40,978 nt of DNA. It comes from an uncultured Clostridia bacterium (GTDB lineage Bacteria; Bacillota; Clostridia; TANB77; CAG-508). This document shows, piece after piece, positions 17,008-26,215 of the stretch. The stretch lies in the NCBI GenBank assembly GCA_947629045.1, contig CANRCF010000012.1, forward strand, positions 1 to 40,978. The letters are read 5' to 3'. The first letter of the stretch is position 1. Every line of letters begins with the position of its first letter. Under the pieces are notes generated by a model that saw nothing but the letters and a program-made list of their open reading frames with translations, had not been told where the DNA came from and ran no database searches. Made by a program: the position numbers and the translations under genes.

Positions 17008-17658
17008 TCATATTCCTCTTGGCTTCAAATCACAATATATTGGTAATTCTTCTCCTATCATTGTAGATTTTCCATGTCCTGGGTATACAATAGTATCTTT
17101 TGGTAAAACTAGCAACTTATTTGTAATTGAATTCATTATATCTTCAAAATTACTTGTTGGAAGGTCTGTTCTGCCCCATGTTCCGTGAAATAAAGTGTCT
17201 CCTGAGAAAAGCAATTTTTCTTTTTCACAATATAATGAACTTCCACCTGCTGTATGTCCCGGTGTATGTATAACTTTAAATTCTAAATTTCCAATGTGAA
17301 TTATATCTCCATCATCTAACCTAGAATCCGCTTCTAATGATACATCTTCCATTCCAATATATTCTGTTAAACTAATATCTTTGTTATATAGCCCTTCTGC
17401 ATCAAAGCGATGTATTAAAATTTTTCCACCTTTTCTACTCTTTAACTCTTTTAATGCTCCTATATGATCTCCATGGCAATGTGTTAAATATATGTATTTT
17501 AAATTTGCTTCTAATATATTTAACATATCTATAATTTTTTCTACTTCTCCGCCCGGGTCTATTACTATTGTTTCTTTTGTTTCTTCATCTTGTACAATAT
17601 AGCAATTTGTTGGCTCTCCAATTAGTCCACTATCTACTTTTAATTGTTTTAATATCAT
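17008..17658 (-). CDS. MBL-fold (glyoxalase II-like) metal-dependent hydrolase
   Basis: A 216-residue metallo-beta-lactamase-fold hydrolase. The metal motif THCHGDHIG at 59-67 supplies His60, His62, Asp64 and His65. HTPGHTAGG (near 131-139), SGDTLF (Asp) and YPGHG supply the other ligands. The substrate is unknown; the family includes hydroxyacylglutathione hydrolase and the clostridial YqgX type, which is often next to hisS and relA. GAGGG lies before the ATG. Confidence 0.92.
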   Translation of the reverse strand: MILKQLKVDSGLIGEPTNCYIVQDEETKETIVIDPGGEVEKIIDMLNILEANLKYIYLTHCHGDHIGALKELKSRKGGKILIHRFDAEGLYNKDISLTEYIGMEDVSLEADSRLDDGDIIHIGNLEFKVIHTPGHTAGGSSLYCEKEKLLFSGDTLFHGTWGRTDLPTSNFEDIMNSITNKLLVLPKDTIVYPGHGKSTMIGEELPIYCDLKPRGI

Positions 17659-17749
17659 TTGTTTTTCCCTCTTTTTCTTTATTCCTTTTTCACTTTTGTA
17701 ACTTGTTCATTTTATAGCATTTCAGTTGCATTAGAATCTATCTTCAATA

Positions 17750-19951
17750 TTATTTCTTTCTCTTAACCTCGTAAACGCTATCTATTTTGCGTAATTGTTT
17801 TAATATTTTGTTTAGTTCTTCTATGTTTTCTACTTCAACTGTAACTTCTGTAACTGCAATTTTTTCTTTGTTGTTTGCTCTTGATGTAACAGCAAGCAAT
17901 TTGCTTTTTGTGTTTTCTATTTCTTTAATAATGTCAGCAAGAAGTCCGCTTCTTTCATTTCCATATATTTCAATGTCTACACTATATTTTGTTTTTTCTG
18001 CTTCATACCAGTATACATCTATCATACGATTTTCTTCTGAAAGAAGGCTTTTTACATTTACACAGTCTTTGCGGTGGACTGATACACCTCTTCCTTTTGT
18101 GATATATCCTACAATTTCGTCTCCTGGTAATGGATTACAACATTTTGATAATTTAACTAAACAGTTGTCTATTCCTTTTACAACAATTCCGTTTTGTGAT
18201 GGTTTGCTTTGTACTATTTTTTCCTTAGAAAGTTCTTCTAGTTTTGCATCTAAGTTTTCGCTTTCATGCTCTTTACGGTATTCTTCTAGCATTCTTGCTA
18301 CAATTTTACCCGGTGATATAGCTCCAAAACCTACGCTTGCGTACATATCTTCTACTGCACCATATTTATATCTATCTAATGCAGCTTGCATATACTCTGG
18401 CTTTGATAAGTCTGCATGAGTCATTCCTATTTTTTTAATTTCTTTTTCTATTAAATCTTTACCTTTTTCAATATTTTCTTCACGGTCGTTTTTCTTAAAC
18501 CATGCTAATATCTTATTTTTTGCTGTTGATGTTTTTATAAATTTAAGCCAATCACGGCTTGGACCTCTTGATTGGTCTGAAGTTATTATTTCTACAATAT
18601 CTCCATTTTTAAGTTTTGTTACAATAGGCATCATTTTGCTATTTATTTTTGCACCTGTCATGTGATTTCCTATTTCTGCATGTATATTATATGCAAAATC
18701 TATTGGTGTGCTTCCTTTTGCTAAAGATATAATCTTTCCTTTTGGTGTAAATACATATACCTCATCTTCAAATAGTTCTGTTTTTAATGTATTTAAGAAT
18801 TCATCCGGATCCTGCATATCTTTTTGCCATTCTAGTGTTTCACGAAGCCATGATAATTTATCTTCTTGTACTACTACATTTGCCTTTTTACCTTTTAAGA
18901 AGCTTGCTTCTTTGTATGCCCAGTGGGCTGCAATACCATATTCTGCAATACGATGCATATCCCATGTACGAATTTGCACCTCAAATGGTGTTCCTTTTGG
19001 TCCTATTAAAGTAGTATGTAATGATTGGTACATATTAGGCTTTGGTACTGATATATAATCTTTAAATCTTCCCGGCATTGGGTTATATAGCTCATGTACT
19101 ATACCTAAAACTGCATAGCAATCCTTAACTGAGTTTACAATTACTCTTAGAGCAAATAGGTCATATACTTGATCTAGTGTAATGTTATCTCTTTTCATTT
19201 TTCTATAAATACTATATAAGTGTTTTGCTCTTCCCGTTATTTCTGCTTCTATATGTTGCTTTTTAACTTCTTTTCGTATTTCTTCCATTATCATATCAAT
19301 AAATTTTAAACGCTCTTCTCTTTTACGATTAATTCCTTCTACTAATTCACGATATTCTTCTGGATATAAATATTTAAATGATAAATCTTCTAGCTCCCAT
19401 TTTAAAGAATACATACCTAAACGATTTGCAAGTGGCGCATATAGCTCCATAGTTTCATTTGCATTTGCTATTTGCCTATCCCTACTTAAATATTTTAAAG
19501 TTCTCATGTTATGAAGTCTATCTGCTAATTTTATAAGTATTACTCTTATATCTTTTCCCATGGCAAGAAACATTTTTCTATAATTCTCTACTTGTTGCTC
19601 TTCCATGCTTGCATATTGTAATTTGCTAAGTTTAGTTACACCATCAACTAATTCCGCAATTTCTTCGCCAAATTCTTGCACTAAATTTTGCTTAGTTATT
19701 CCTGTATCCTCTAATGTATCATGTAATAGAGCTGCACAAATTGTGCTATCATCAAGGTCTAAAGTTGATAATATATATGCTACTTGAACTGGATGAATTA
19801 TGTATGGTTCACCAGATTTTCTAAGCTGGTCTCCGTGTTTTGTTTTAGCAAACTCGTATGCTTTTTTTATTAGTTTGCTGTCTGATTTTCTATTGTTCTT
19901 TTTTGTTGTACTAATAACATCTTCTATTGTCATTTCTTTTACTTCTGACAT
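17750..19951 (-). CDS. relA: Bifunctional (p)ppGpp synthetase/hydrolase (RelA/SpoT)
   Basis: The stringent-response enzyme making and degrading (p)ppGpp. In the 733-residue long RSH protein the HD hydrolase has His53 and HD at 77-78 (LLHDTLEDT). The synthetase has RFKDYISVPKPNMYQSLHTT and VQIRTWDMHRIAEYGIAAHW. The TGS domain begins near 400 (VYVFTPKGKII). A Cys-containing ZFD/RIS region (CCNPLPGDEIVGY) and a C-terminal ACT domain (about 660-733) follow. Both catalytic halves look complete. GAGGTGA lies nine bases before the ATG. It is between recJ and the MBL gene in one operon. Confidence 0.96.
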   Translation of the reverse strand: MSEVKEMTIEDVISTTKKNNRKSDSKLIKKAYEFAKTKHGDQLRKSGEPYIIHPVQVAYILSTLDLDDSTICAALLHDTLEDTGITKQNLVQEFGEEIAELVDGVTKLSKLQYASMEEQQVENYRKMFLAMGKDIRVILIKLADRLHNMRTLKYLSRDRQIANANETMELYAPLANRLGMYSLKWELEDLSFKYLYPEEYRELVEGINRKREERLKFIDMIMEEIRKEVKKQHIEAEITGRAKHLYSIYRKMKRDNITLDQVYDLFALRVIVNSVKDCYAVLGIVHELYNPMPGRFKDYISVPKPNMYQSLHTTLIGPKGTPFEVQIRTWDMHRIAEYGIAAHWAYKEASFLKGKKANVVVQEDKLSWLRETLEWQKDMQDPDEFLNTLKTELFEDEVYVFTPKGKIISLAKGSTPIDFAYNIHAEIGNHMTGAKINSKMMPIVTKLKNGDIVEIITSDQSRGPSRDWLKFIKTSTAKNKILAWFKKNDREENIEKGKDLIEKEIKKIGMTHADLSKPEYMQAALDRYKYGAVEDMYASVGFGAISPGKIVARMLEEYRKEHESENLDAKLEELSKEKIVQSKPSQNGIVVKGIDNCLVKLSKCCNPLPGDEIVGYITKGRGVSVHRKDCVNVKSLLSEENRMIDVYWYEAEKTKYSVDIEIYGNERSGLLADIIKEIENTKSKLLAVTSRANNKEKIAVTEVTVEVENIEELNKILKQLRKIDSVYEVKRKK

Positions 19952-20090
19952 TGGTCTTCACCTCGTTTTCTATTTCTAAGTTTAATTCTTATTAGCTTTT
20001 TATTTTGATTTTCATTTTTTTATTTTTATTTCGTTATTTTTTTGATCACCTTTAATTTTCATTTATTAATTTCAATCTTTATATTATTAA

Positions 20091-21782
20091 TCAATCCTCT
20101 AACGACTTTCTCATATCTTTTAAATTTATTTGTATTTGCTCATTATCGTTAAAACTATTTACTTCTAAAGAACCTACAACATCTACTTTATCACCAATTA
20201 AATATTTTTCTGCATATTCTCCCATATTAAAGCCTATTGCATCTAGCATATAATTATCTTGTCCTAATTTTAATTTTAGATGTTTTCCGTCTGATAATGA
20301 ACGAATTGCTTGTACTTTTAAATTTCTTATTAAAAATAATGGCATTTTATTAGCTTCACCATAAGGTTCTAATAAGCTTAAATCCTTAACTGTTTGCAAG
20401 TTAACATCTTTTAAACCAATTTCTTTATCTATTTTAATAATTGGTATTATATCACTAACATGATTTTTTTGTGCATATTCTTCAAATTCTTTTTTGAAAT
20501 TTTCAAAGTTTTCTTTCTTTACATTTATTCCAATGGCCATGCTATGACCACCAAATTTTTCAATATATGTACTACAATTCATTAAAGCTTCATGTAGGTC
20601 AAAGCCTGGAACGCTTCTTCCTGAGCCTCTTCCTTCTTCGCCTTCAAAGCAAATAAGAATACTTGGTTTAAAATACATATCTGTTATTTTTGATGCAACT
20701 ATTCCAATAACACCATGATGCCATCCTTCACCACTAAGTACAATGCAAGATGTTTTTTCCTTCTCATTTTCAATTTGCTCTACTGCTTGTGCAAATATTT
20801 GCTTTTCAGTGGTTTGCCTTTCAATATTATATGTATTTAGTTTTTGTGTAATTTCTTTCGCTTCTTCTATACTTTCTGTTAAAAATAACTTTAATGCTTC
20901 TGATTCTGCACCCATTCTTCCACAAGCATTTATTCGTGGAGCTATTCCAAATGAGATTGCAGTTCCATCAATCTTTTTATAACCTATTGATGAAAGTAAA
21001 GTTTTTAAGCCTATGCTTTTTGTCATAGGTATTAGTTTTAAGCCTAATTTTGCAATTACTCTATTTTCATCTACTAATGGAACTATATCTGATATTGTTC
21101 CAACACATACAAAATCCAAATATTTTAAATATTCTTTTGCATCTAGCTCTAATTTCATTGATATTGCTTGTATTAGCTTAAATGCCACACCTACACCTGC
21201 AAGCTGATTAAATGGATATTTATTATCTTTTCTTTTTGCATCTATTACTGCTAAACACTTTGGAAGTTCTTCTCCCGGCTCGTGGTGGTCTGTTACAATT
21301 ACCTCCATTCCTAACTCTGTTGCATATTTTATTTCTTCTATTCCTGAAATTCCACAATCAACTGTAATAATTAGAGTATAGTTCTCCTCATGAATTTTCT
21401 TTACTGCTTCCTTATTTAATCCATACCCCTCATCTAACCTATTAGGTGTGTATGTTCCTACTTCTAAACCTTTTTCAGATAAAAACTTTTTTAGAACTGT
21501 TACACTTGTAATTCCGTCTACATCATAATCTCCATAGATAATTACTTTTTCTTTTTGCTCAATTGCCTTTAAAATTCTATCTACTGCAATTTCCATGTCT
21601 GGCATTAAAAATGGATCATGGAAATTATCTCTTGTTGGATTTAGAAATATTTTTAATACTTCTTTTTCAGTTATTCCTCTATTTTTTAGAACGCTTGCAA
21701 CAAGATAGCTTAAATCTGCCTCTTTTGCAAACTCTTTTACTTGTTCTTCATCTTCCTCATATACTTCCCATTTTTTATTCAT
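20091..21782 (-). CDS. recJ: Single-stranded-DNA-specific exonuclease RecJ
   Basis: A 5'-3' single-strand exonuclease for recombination and repair. The 563-residue protein has DHH-domain GDYDVDG at 84-90, VTDHHEPGEELP (DHH motif), VGVAFKLIQ, and the DHHA1 domain with GGHSMAIG, then an OB-like C-terminal domain. It lacks the extra C-terminal region of the longer Bacillus protein, as many clostridial RecJ do. AGGAG precedes the ATG. First gene of the operon running to hisS. Confidence 0.94.
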   Translation of the reverse strand: MNKKWEVYEEDEEQVKEFAKEADLSYLVASVLKNRGITEKEVLKIFLNPTRDNFHDPFLMPDMEIAVDRILKAIEQKEKVIIYGDYDVDGITSVTVLKKFLSEKGLEVGTYTPNRLDEGYGLNKEAVKKIHEENYTLIITVDCGISGIEEIKYATELGMEVIVTDHHEPGEELPKCLAVIDAKRKDNKYPFNQLAGVGVAFKLIQAISMKLELDAKEYLKYLDFVCVGTISDIVPLVDENRVIAKLGLKLIPMTKSIGLKTLLSSIGYKKIDGTAISFGIAPRINACGRMGAESEALKLFLTESIEEAKEITQKLNTYNIERQTTEKQIFAQAVEQIENEKEKTSCIVLSGEGWHHGVIGIVASKITDMYFKPSILICFEGEEGRGSGRSVPGFDLHEALMNCSTYIEKFGGHSMAIGINVKKENFENFKKEFEEYAQKNHVSDIIPIIKIDKEIGLKDVNLQTVKDLSLLEPYGEANKMPLFLIRNLKVQAIRSLSDGKHLKLKLGQDNYMLDAIGFNMGEYAEKYLIGDKVDVVGSLEVNSFNDNEQIQINLKDMRKSLED

Positions 21783-21921
21783 CTAGTTCTCCTATTATAA
21801 TTACAATTTACAATATTCTACTATAAATTGTAGAATTTTTAAAGGTTTTAGAACGAAAAATTTTATTATATAACGGAATATTTTTTATTATCGCGCCATT
21901 ATGTATTTATATACATTAGAA

Positions 21922-21968
21922 AAATACCTTTTATGATATTTTTTTATGCTATATCATAAAAGGTATTT
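21922..21968. terminator. Terminator of the first prepilin-like gene
   Basis: A perfect 18-bp stem (21922-21939 with 21951-21968, core ATACCTTTTATGATAT) with an 11-base loop and T-runs on both sides. It lies about 110 bases beyond the frameshifted stop of the prepilin-like gene and before recJ. Confidence 0.75.
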
Positions 21969-22078
21969 ATTTTTTATATTTAAATGTTAACATACGGAAG
22001 TATTGAAATTACACAAAATAATTTACGTACCCATTGTTTACGTACTCGAAATAAAAAACTTGTTCAAAATGCGTAGTA

Positions 22079-23945
22079 CTATGGGCAAAGAGCAGAACGA
22101 AAACCGCTGAACGTCTACAGCCTTACCATTATCATAGCTAGAACTGAATACACCAGCACCATTCGTATGCGAGTTATGCCCTCCTCGAATAGAGAACGGC
22201 GTTTCAAAATGACACATAAGTGAATAATCCCTAAACCATCGGTACGAATCCCATAACTCACCTATACAACCTACTTCTTTTGTTGCATCTCCTACTTTTC
22301 CTACGCTATATAAAACTTTATTTTGACCATTAACTGAAGTTCCATTTTCATATGCAGTTGCATATTTTGTACTTATATATTCATAGTCAATTCCATCTTC
22401 TGTTGATGGTATATTACTTTTCGTTTCTTTTGTTAAATCTAATCCCATGTTTAAATCTGTTAATTTTGAGCTATCTCCTTTTTTATCATAAGATGCTACA
22501 TATTCCCATGCTCCACCGCTCATATCATAAACTCCATAAATGTTACCTGTTGTACTTGCTTTTGCTCCTGTTTCTGTATTATATTTATATGTTATTCCGC
22601 TATCAATATCTTTGCAACCATTTCCGGTTATATAATCTGCATTATTATTTACATCTATTTCATGTCCATTTCTTCCATAGCTACTATGTGCTAAATATGC
22701 TACTGCTCCCCATTCACTATTTTTTGCTAAATGGCTATTCATATAACTTGTATGTTCTTTTTTATCTGTATCAGTTAATCCTCCTGCAATTACTTTTTCA
22801 GTCTGCCCCATATATTTGTACGTTGCATTTCTACATACTTGATACATCGCTCCTATTGTCATATATCTTAAACTTGATACTTCTGGCACACTTTTTAATT
22901 CATTGTAATCACGCTCTACTGTTTCACTGTTTCCTGACATCTCATATTTTGCAAACCAGAAGCCTGCTAAATCTTTATCCCAGCCACCATTATCAAAGTT
23001 GTTTTCTCTATTATCCATAAATGCTGGGTGTACTATATATTTATTTCCATTATATGCTACTGTTTCTATTCCTTCATCTAACTTATATTTTAAATTTCCG
23101 TCTTTATCATACATTCCCCATCCATCATAATATCCGGTTGGTTCTTGCTCTTCTATGTTTTCTTCATTCGCATAATATGTTATTCTATATGCATATCTTG
23201 GTATCCATACAAAATAACTTCCATTTGCTGTTTTTGCATTTGCCCATCTACTCTTTTTCGTATCATCTGTTCCCTCTGCTTTTTGATAATTGTACCAGTC
23301 TGCATTTGAGCTTGGTACTTCATCATTTCCCCATGTTTTTGTTTCTTCGTTATATGTCCATTTTACTTTTGTCATAGTCTCTTCTTTTCCACTATCACTT
23401 TTTGCACTTAATATTGGCTCATTTGGTACTGATTTTACTCTATTATTTGTATCTAGCCATATTACATCTATCGTTCCATAGTTTGTTGCAAATGTTACTT
23501 CTTCATTAGCTACACTTGATTTTATTGGTGATTTTAATTCTGTTAAATATTCATTTATAACACCTTCTACATCACTAATTTGATCTTGATCATTTTTTAC
23601 TGCCTCATTTGTCTTTTCTCCTGCTTCTTTGGCAAGCTGTAATATTCCATTATCTCCAAATACCACTGTTATACTTACTGATGCCAAAATCAAAAGCACT
23701 ACAATTGTTACTACTAAGGCTATTAGTGTTATTCCTGATACTGCATTTAATATACTTTTAGTTCTATAATTTTTTCTAATACTTTGCATTTCTAGTATAC
23801 TACTTGCATTATCATTTACACTTCTGCCTTGCGTAAGCTTTGTAGTGCATATAAATAATGGTCTATTTTTGCTATATAAACCTTCCCTTTCTTCTATTTT
23901 TCCTAAATTACGGCTCTCTCTCTCTCTCTCTCTCTCTAGAGCCAC
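22079..23945 (-). CDS. Prepilin-like surface protein with C-terminal FGE-sulfatase/C-lectin-like domain; +1 frameshift at CGG (22106)
   Basis: The N-terminus carries a type IV prepilin-like signal: SG followed by ITLIALVVTIVVLLILA (about residues 70-88). A long ectodomain follows with VWIPRYAYRI, IYGVYDMSGGAWEYVA and IRGG motifs of the formylglycine-generating-enzyme/C-type-lectin fold. In the zero frame the protein ends in unrelated sequence at 22038. Codon 614 is CGG (22104-22106). Skipping the C gives GFRSALCP and a TAG at 22079-22081, restoring the GFR ending of this fold. The only strong ribosome site (AGGAGG) serves ATG 23964, which is out of frame because of the (GA)12 tract; 23945 is a GTG without a ribosome site. 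It shares its first 110 residues or so with the gene at 39580-40960. Confidence 0.75.
23914..23937. repeat. (CT/GA)12 dinucleotide tract at the start of the prepilin-like gene
   Basis: Twelve CT units on the plus strand (GA on the coding strand) lie 25 bases after the SD-backed ATG (23962-23964). With 12 units the ATG frame stops after 21 codons or so. Gain of one unit or loss of two would join it to the prepilin frame. The related gene near the window end has seven units at 40896-40909. Confidence 0.85.
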
Positions 23946-24132
23946 AAGCGTTTTTACTTTTCATGTGTTCTCCTCCTTCTTTTAGATAATACTTTATAAT
24001 TTCATGTTTCTAGTTTCATAACACTAAATTACATTATATTATCTACTCGTTTTTTCTTACTTAGTATTATGAGTGTTATTTTTTATTCTATTCGTTAATT
24101 GCAATTATTTTCACACTCATGTGTATAATAAT

Positions 24133-24161
24133 TTTATACTATAACTAAATTTAATTGTCAA
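24133..24161 (-). promoter_or_regulatory. Putative promoter of the first prepilin-like gene
   Basis: Minus-strand TTGACA (24156-24161) and TATAAA (24133-24138) have a 17-base spacer. The resulting 5' UTR to ATG 23964 would be about 160 bases. No other gene is seen between this gene and whiA. Confidence 0.6.
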
Positions 24162-24203
24162 TAAGATTTTTCAAAATATACACGCATTTTATTTCGTTTC
24201 ACT

Positions 24204-25070
24204 TTATATTATATCTTCTGCAATTTTTAAAATTTCCTTCAATCTATGATTTACACCCGATTTTCCAAGTGGTTTTGAAAGCATTTGACCTAACTCTGTA
24301 AGTGATGCTTCTGGGTTATTTATTCGTAATTCTGCAATTTCTTGTAAATTTGTAGATAAAGCTTGATATTTTCCTTTTTCTTTAATTTTTTTAATTGCTT
24401 CTATTTGCTTTACCGCTGCATCAACTGTTTTATTTAAATTTGCAGTTTCGCAATTTACTAATCTGTTTACATTATTTCGTTTATCTCTATATACTCTAAT
24501 ATCTTCAAATTTAAGCATTGATGAAGTTGCTGAAACAAAGGCTAAAAAGCCTGATATTGCTTCTCCATCTTTTGAATATATTGAATAATAATTTTGTTTT
24601 TCTAATAGTTTAAATTCAATATCATATTTATTTAATATTTCTAAAATAAATTGTGCAATTTCTTTCTCTTTTAATTTTATTTCTATATGATATTTATTTT
24701 CTGGGTTGTTTATTGAACCGCTTCCTAAAAAGCTTCCTCTTACAAATGCTTTTTCTTCTATATCATTTTCAAATTTAATATTTTCTAGTTTTTCACTTTG
24801 TAATAGCTGAATTATATTTTTATTTTTAGTTTTTATGGTATACTTTTTGCCTTGAAAGCCTATTTCATAATCTTCTACATTTAAGTTATTCAATAACTTG
24901 CCAAATCTATTTATGTTATATTCACTTTCAGTAGAAAATCTAAGTACATTTTTTTGAACTACTACATTTATGCTTTTGCTATACCCTAAAAATTCTAACT
25001 TTACACATTTTTTATTTGCTAAATTGCTAAGTTTACTTAGTTCTTCTTTTACATCTGTTGAAAAAGACAT
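24204..25070 (-). CDS. whiA: Sporulation/division regulator WhiA
   Basis: A DNA-binding protein of Gram-positive bacteria tied to cell division and, in Streptomyces, sporulation. The 288-residue protein has the degenerate homing-endonuclease-like core (FVRGSFLGSGSINNPENKYH near 109-128), the signature RVYRDKRNNVNRLVNCETAN, and a C-terminal HTH (ELRINNPEASLTELGQML, SGVNHRLKEIL). AAGGAGG precedes the ATG. It lies 50 bases after prmC. The rapZ and yvcK neighbours usual elsewhere are absent. Confidence 0.93.
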   Translation of the reverse strand: MSFSTDVKEELSKLSNLANKKCVKLEFLGYSKSINVVVQKNVLRFSTESEYNINRFGKLLNNLNVEDYEIGFQGKKYTIKTKNKNIIQLLQSEKLENIKFENDIEEKAFVRGSFLGSGSINNPENKYHIEIKLKEKEIAQFILEILNKYDIEFKLLEKQNYYSIYSKDGEAISGFLAFVSATSSMLKFEDIRVYRDKRNNVNRLVNCETANLNKTVDAAVKQIEAIKKIKEKGKYQALSTNLQEIAELRINNPEASLTELGQMLSKPLGKSGVNHRLKEILKIAEDII

Positions 25071-25120
25071 TTTTAATAGCCTCCTTCATTATTAAATTTA
25101 ATTCACATATTTATGCTTAC

Positions 25121-25972
25121 TTATTTTTTAATTTTAATTACCCTGTCATTATCAGCTAAATCTTTAATGCAAGTAATATTTTTATAATTTTCTTCAAATA
25201 TTTTAGTAACACTTTCTTTTTGGTTATAGCCAATTTCTAATAAAATATGTCCATCATCATTTAAGTATTTTGGACTTTCCATATTTATTATTTTATAAAA
25301 ATCTAGCCCATCTTGTCCACCATCTAATGCAATTATAGGCTCACTTTGCACTTCTTTTGAAAGCGTAGGAATTGTTTTTGTTTCTATGTATGGTGGGTTT
25401 GAAACAATTATATCAAACTTCAAATTTTTTATTTCTTCAAACATATTTGACTGTATAAAGTTTATTTTTGCGTCATTATCTTTTGCATTTTTCTTTGCTA
25501 TTTCTAATGCTTGCTTGCTTATATCTAATGCATATATTTCTATTTTATTATTTAAATTTTCAATATATTTTGCAATAGATATTGCAATAGCTCCACTTCC
25601 TGTACATAAGTCTAAAATTTTTATATTTTTATTTAAATATTTCTCTTTTATAAGTTTTAAAGTTTCCTCTACTAAGATTTCCGTATCTGGTTGTGGTATT
25701 AGCACATTTTCATCAACATAAAAATTAAGCCCCATAAATTCTTGGCTTTTTGTAATATATTGAATTGGTTTTCCTTTTATTATTTCTTTTGATAAGCTTT
25801 CATATCTTTGCTCATTTTCTTTTGATACTTCTTGTAAAGAGTTTATAACTAATTCTTCTTTGCTTTGATTTAAAACATATTCTAAAAGCTTTTTTGCCTT
25901 TATATATGCATCTTCTATTTTATTTTGTTTTAAATTACTTTCTCCTAAAAGAAGTAAGTCTTTTTGGTTCAT
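25121..25972 (-). CDS. prmC: Peptide chain release factor N5-glutamine methyltransferase
   Basis: Methylates the GGQ glutamine of RF1 and RF2 with SAM. The 283-residue protein has an N-terminal helical domain, then QPDTEILVE, the SAM motif LDLCTGSGAIAISIA near 120-134, and the catalytic SNPPYIE near 192-198. TAGGAA precedes the ATG. It follows the 6S-like RNA. prfA and the rpmE genes common next to prmC elsewhere are not here. Confidence 0.95.
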   Translation of the reverse strand: MNQKDLLLLGESNLKQNKIEDAYIKAKKLLEYVLNQSKEELVINSLQEVSKENEQRYESLSKEIIKGKPIQYITKSQEFMGLNFYVDENVLIPQPDTEILVEETLKLIKEKYLNKNIKILDLCTGSGAIAISIAKYIENLNNKIEIYALDISKQALEIAKKNAKDNDAKINFIQSNMFEEIKNLKFDIIVSNPPYIETKTIPTLSKEVQSEPIIALDGGQDGLDFYKIINMESPKYLNDDGHILLEIGYNQKESVTKIFEENYKNITCIKDLADNDRVIKIKK

Positions 25973-26002
25973 ATTTATTTCCTACCTATTTTTATATACA
26001 AA

Positions 26003-26193
26003 AATACCCCGCCTTAGCCGTAAGATGAATGAAATTTTAAGAGCCTGCTTTCACAGGTGGGTGTCTTGTTGAATGCTCCTGGGTTTCTTATAACATCTAT
26101 GGTATAAGCATACACGCCACATTCAAAGGCGGACTCCCGTTTAAAATTTGTTGGTTCTAAAATTCCAGTCTACACGCACTATGCAGGGATATT
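26003..26193 (-). ncRNA. ssrS: Probable 6S RNA
   Basis: A 190-base region between truB and prmC with clearly higher GC than its surroundings and no ORF. Its ends pair as a closing stem (AATATCCC near 26186-26193 with GGGGTATT near 26003-26010), enclosing a long imperfect hairpin with central bubble; ATTTTTG follows the 3' arm. Length, closing stem and segments such as TAAGAAACCCAGGAGCATTC and ACACCCACCTGT fit my memory of clostridial 6S RNAs, which bind RNA polymerase. A covariance-model search would settle it. Confidence 0.6.
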
Positions 26194-26215
26194 TATTATT
26201 ATTTGTTTGTTATTA

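Noticed and set aside
22352..23481. Plus-strand open frames across the first prepilin-like gene
   Set aside because: They are low-complexity antisense shadows without ribosome sites.
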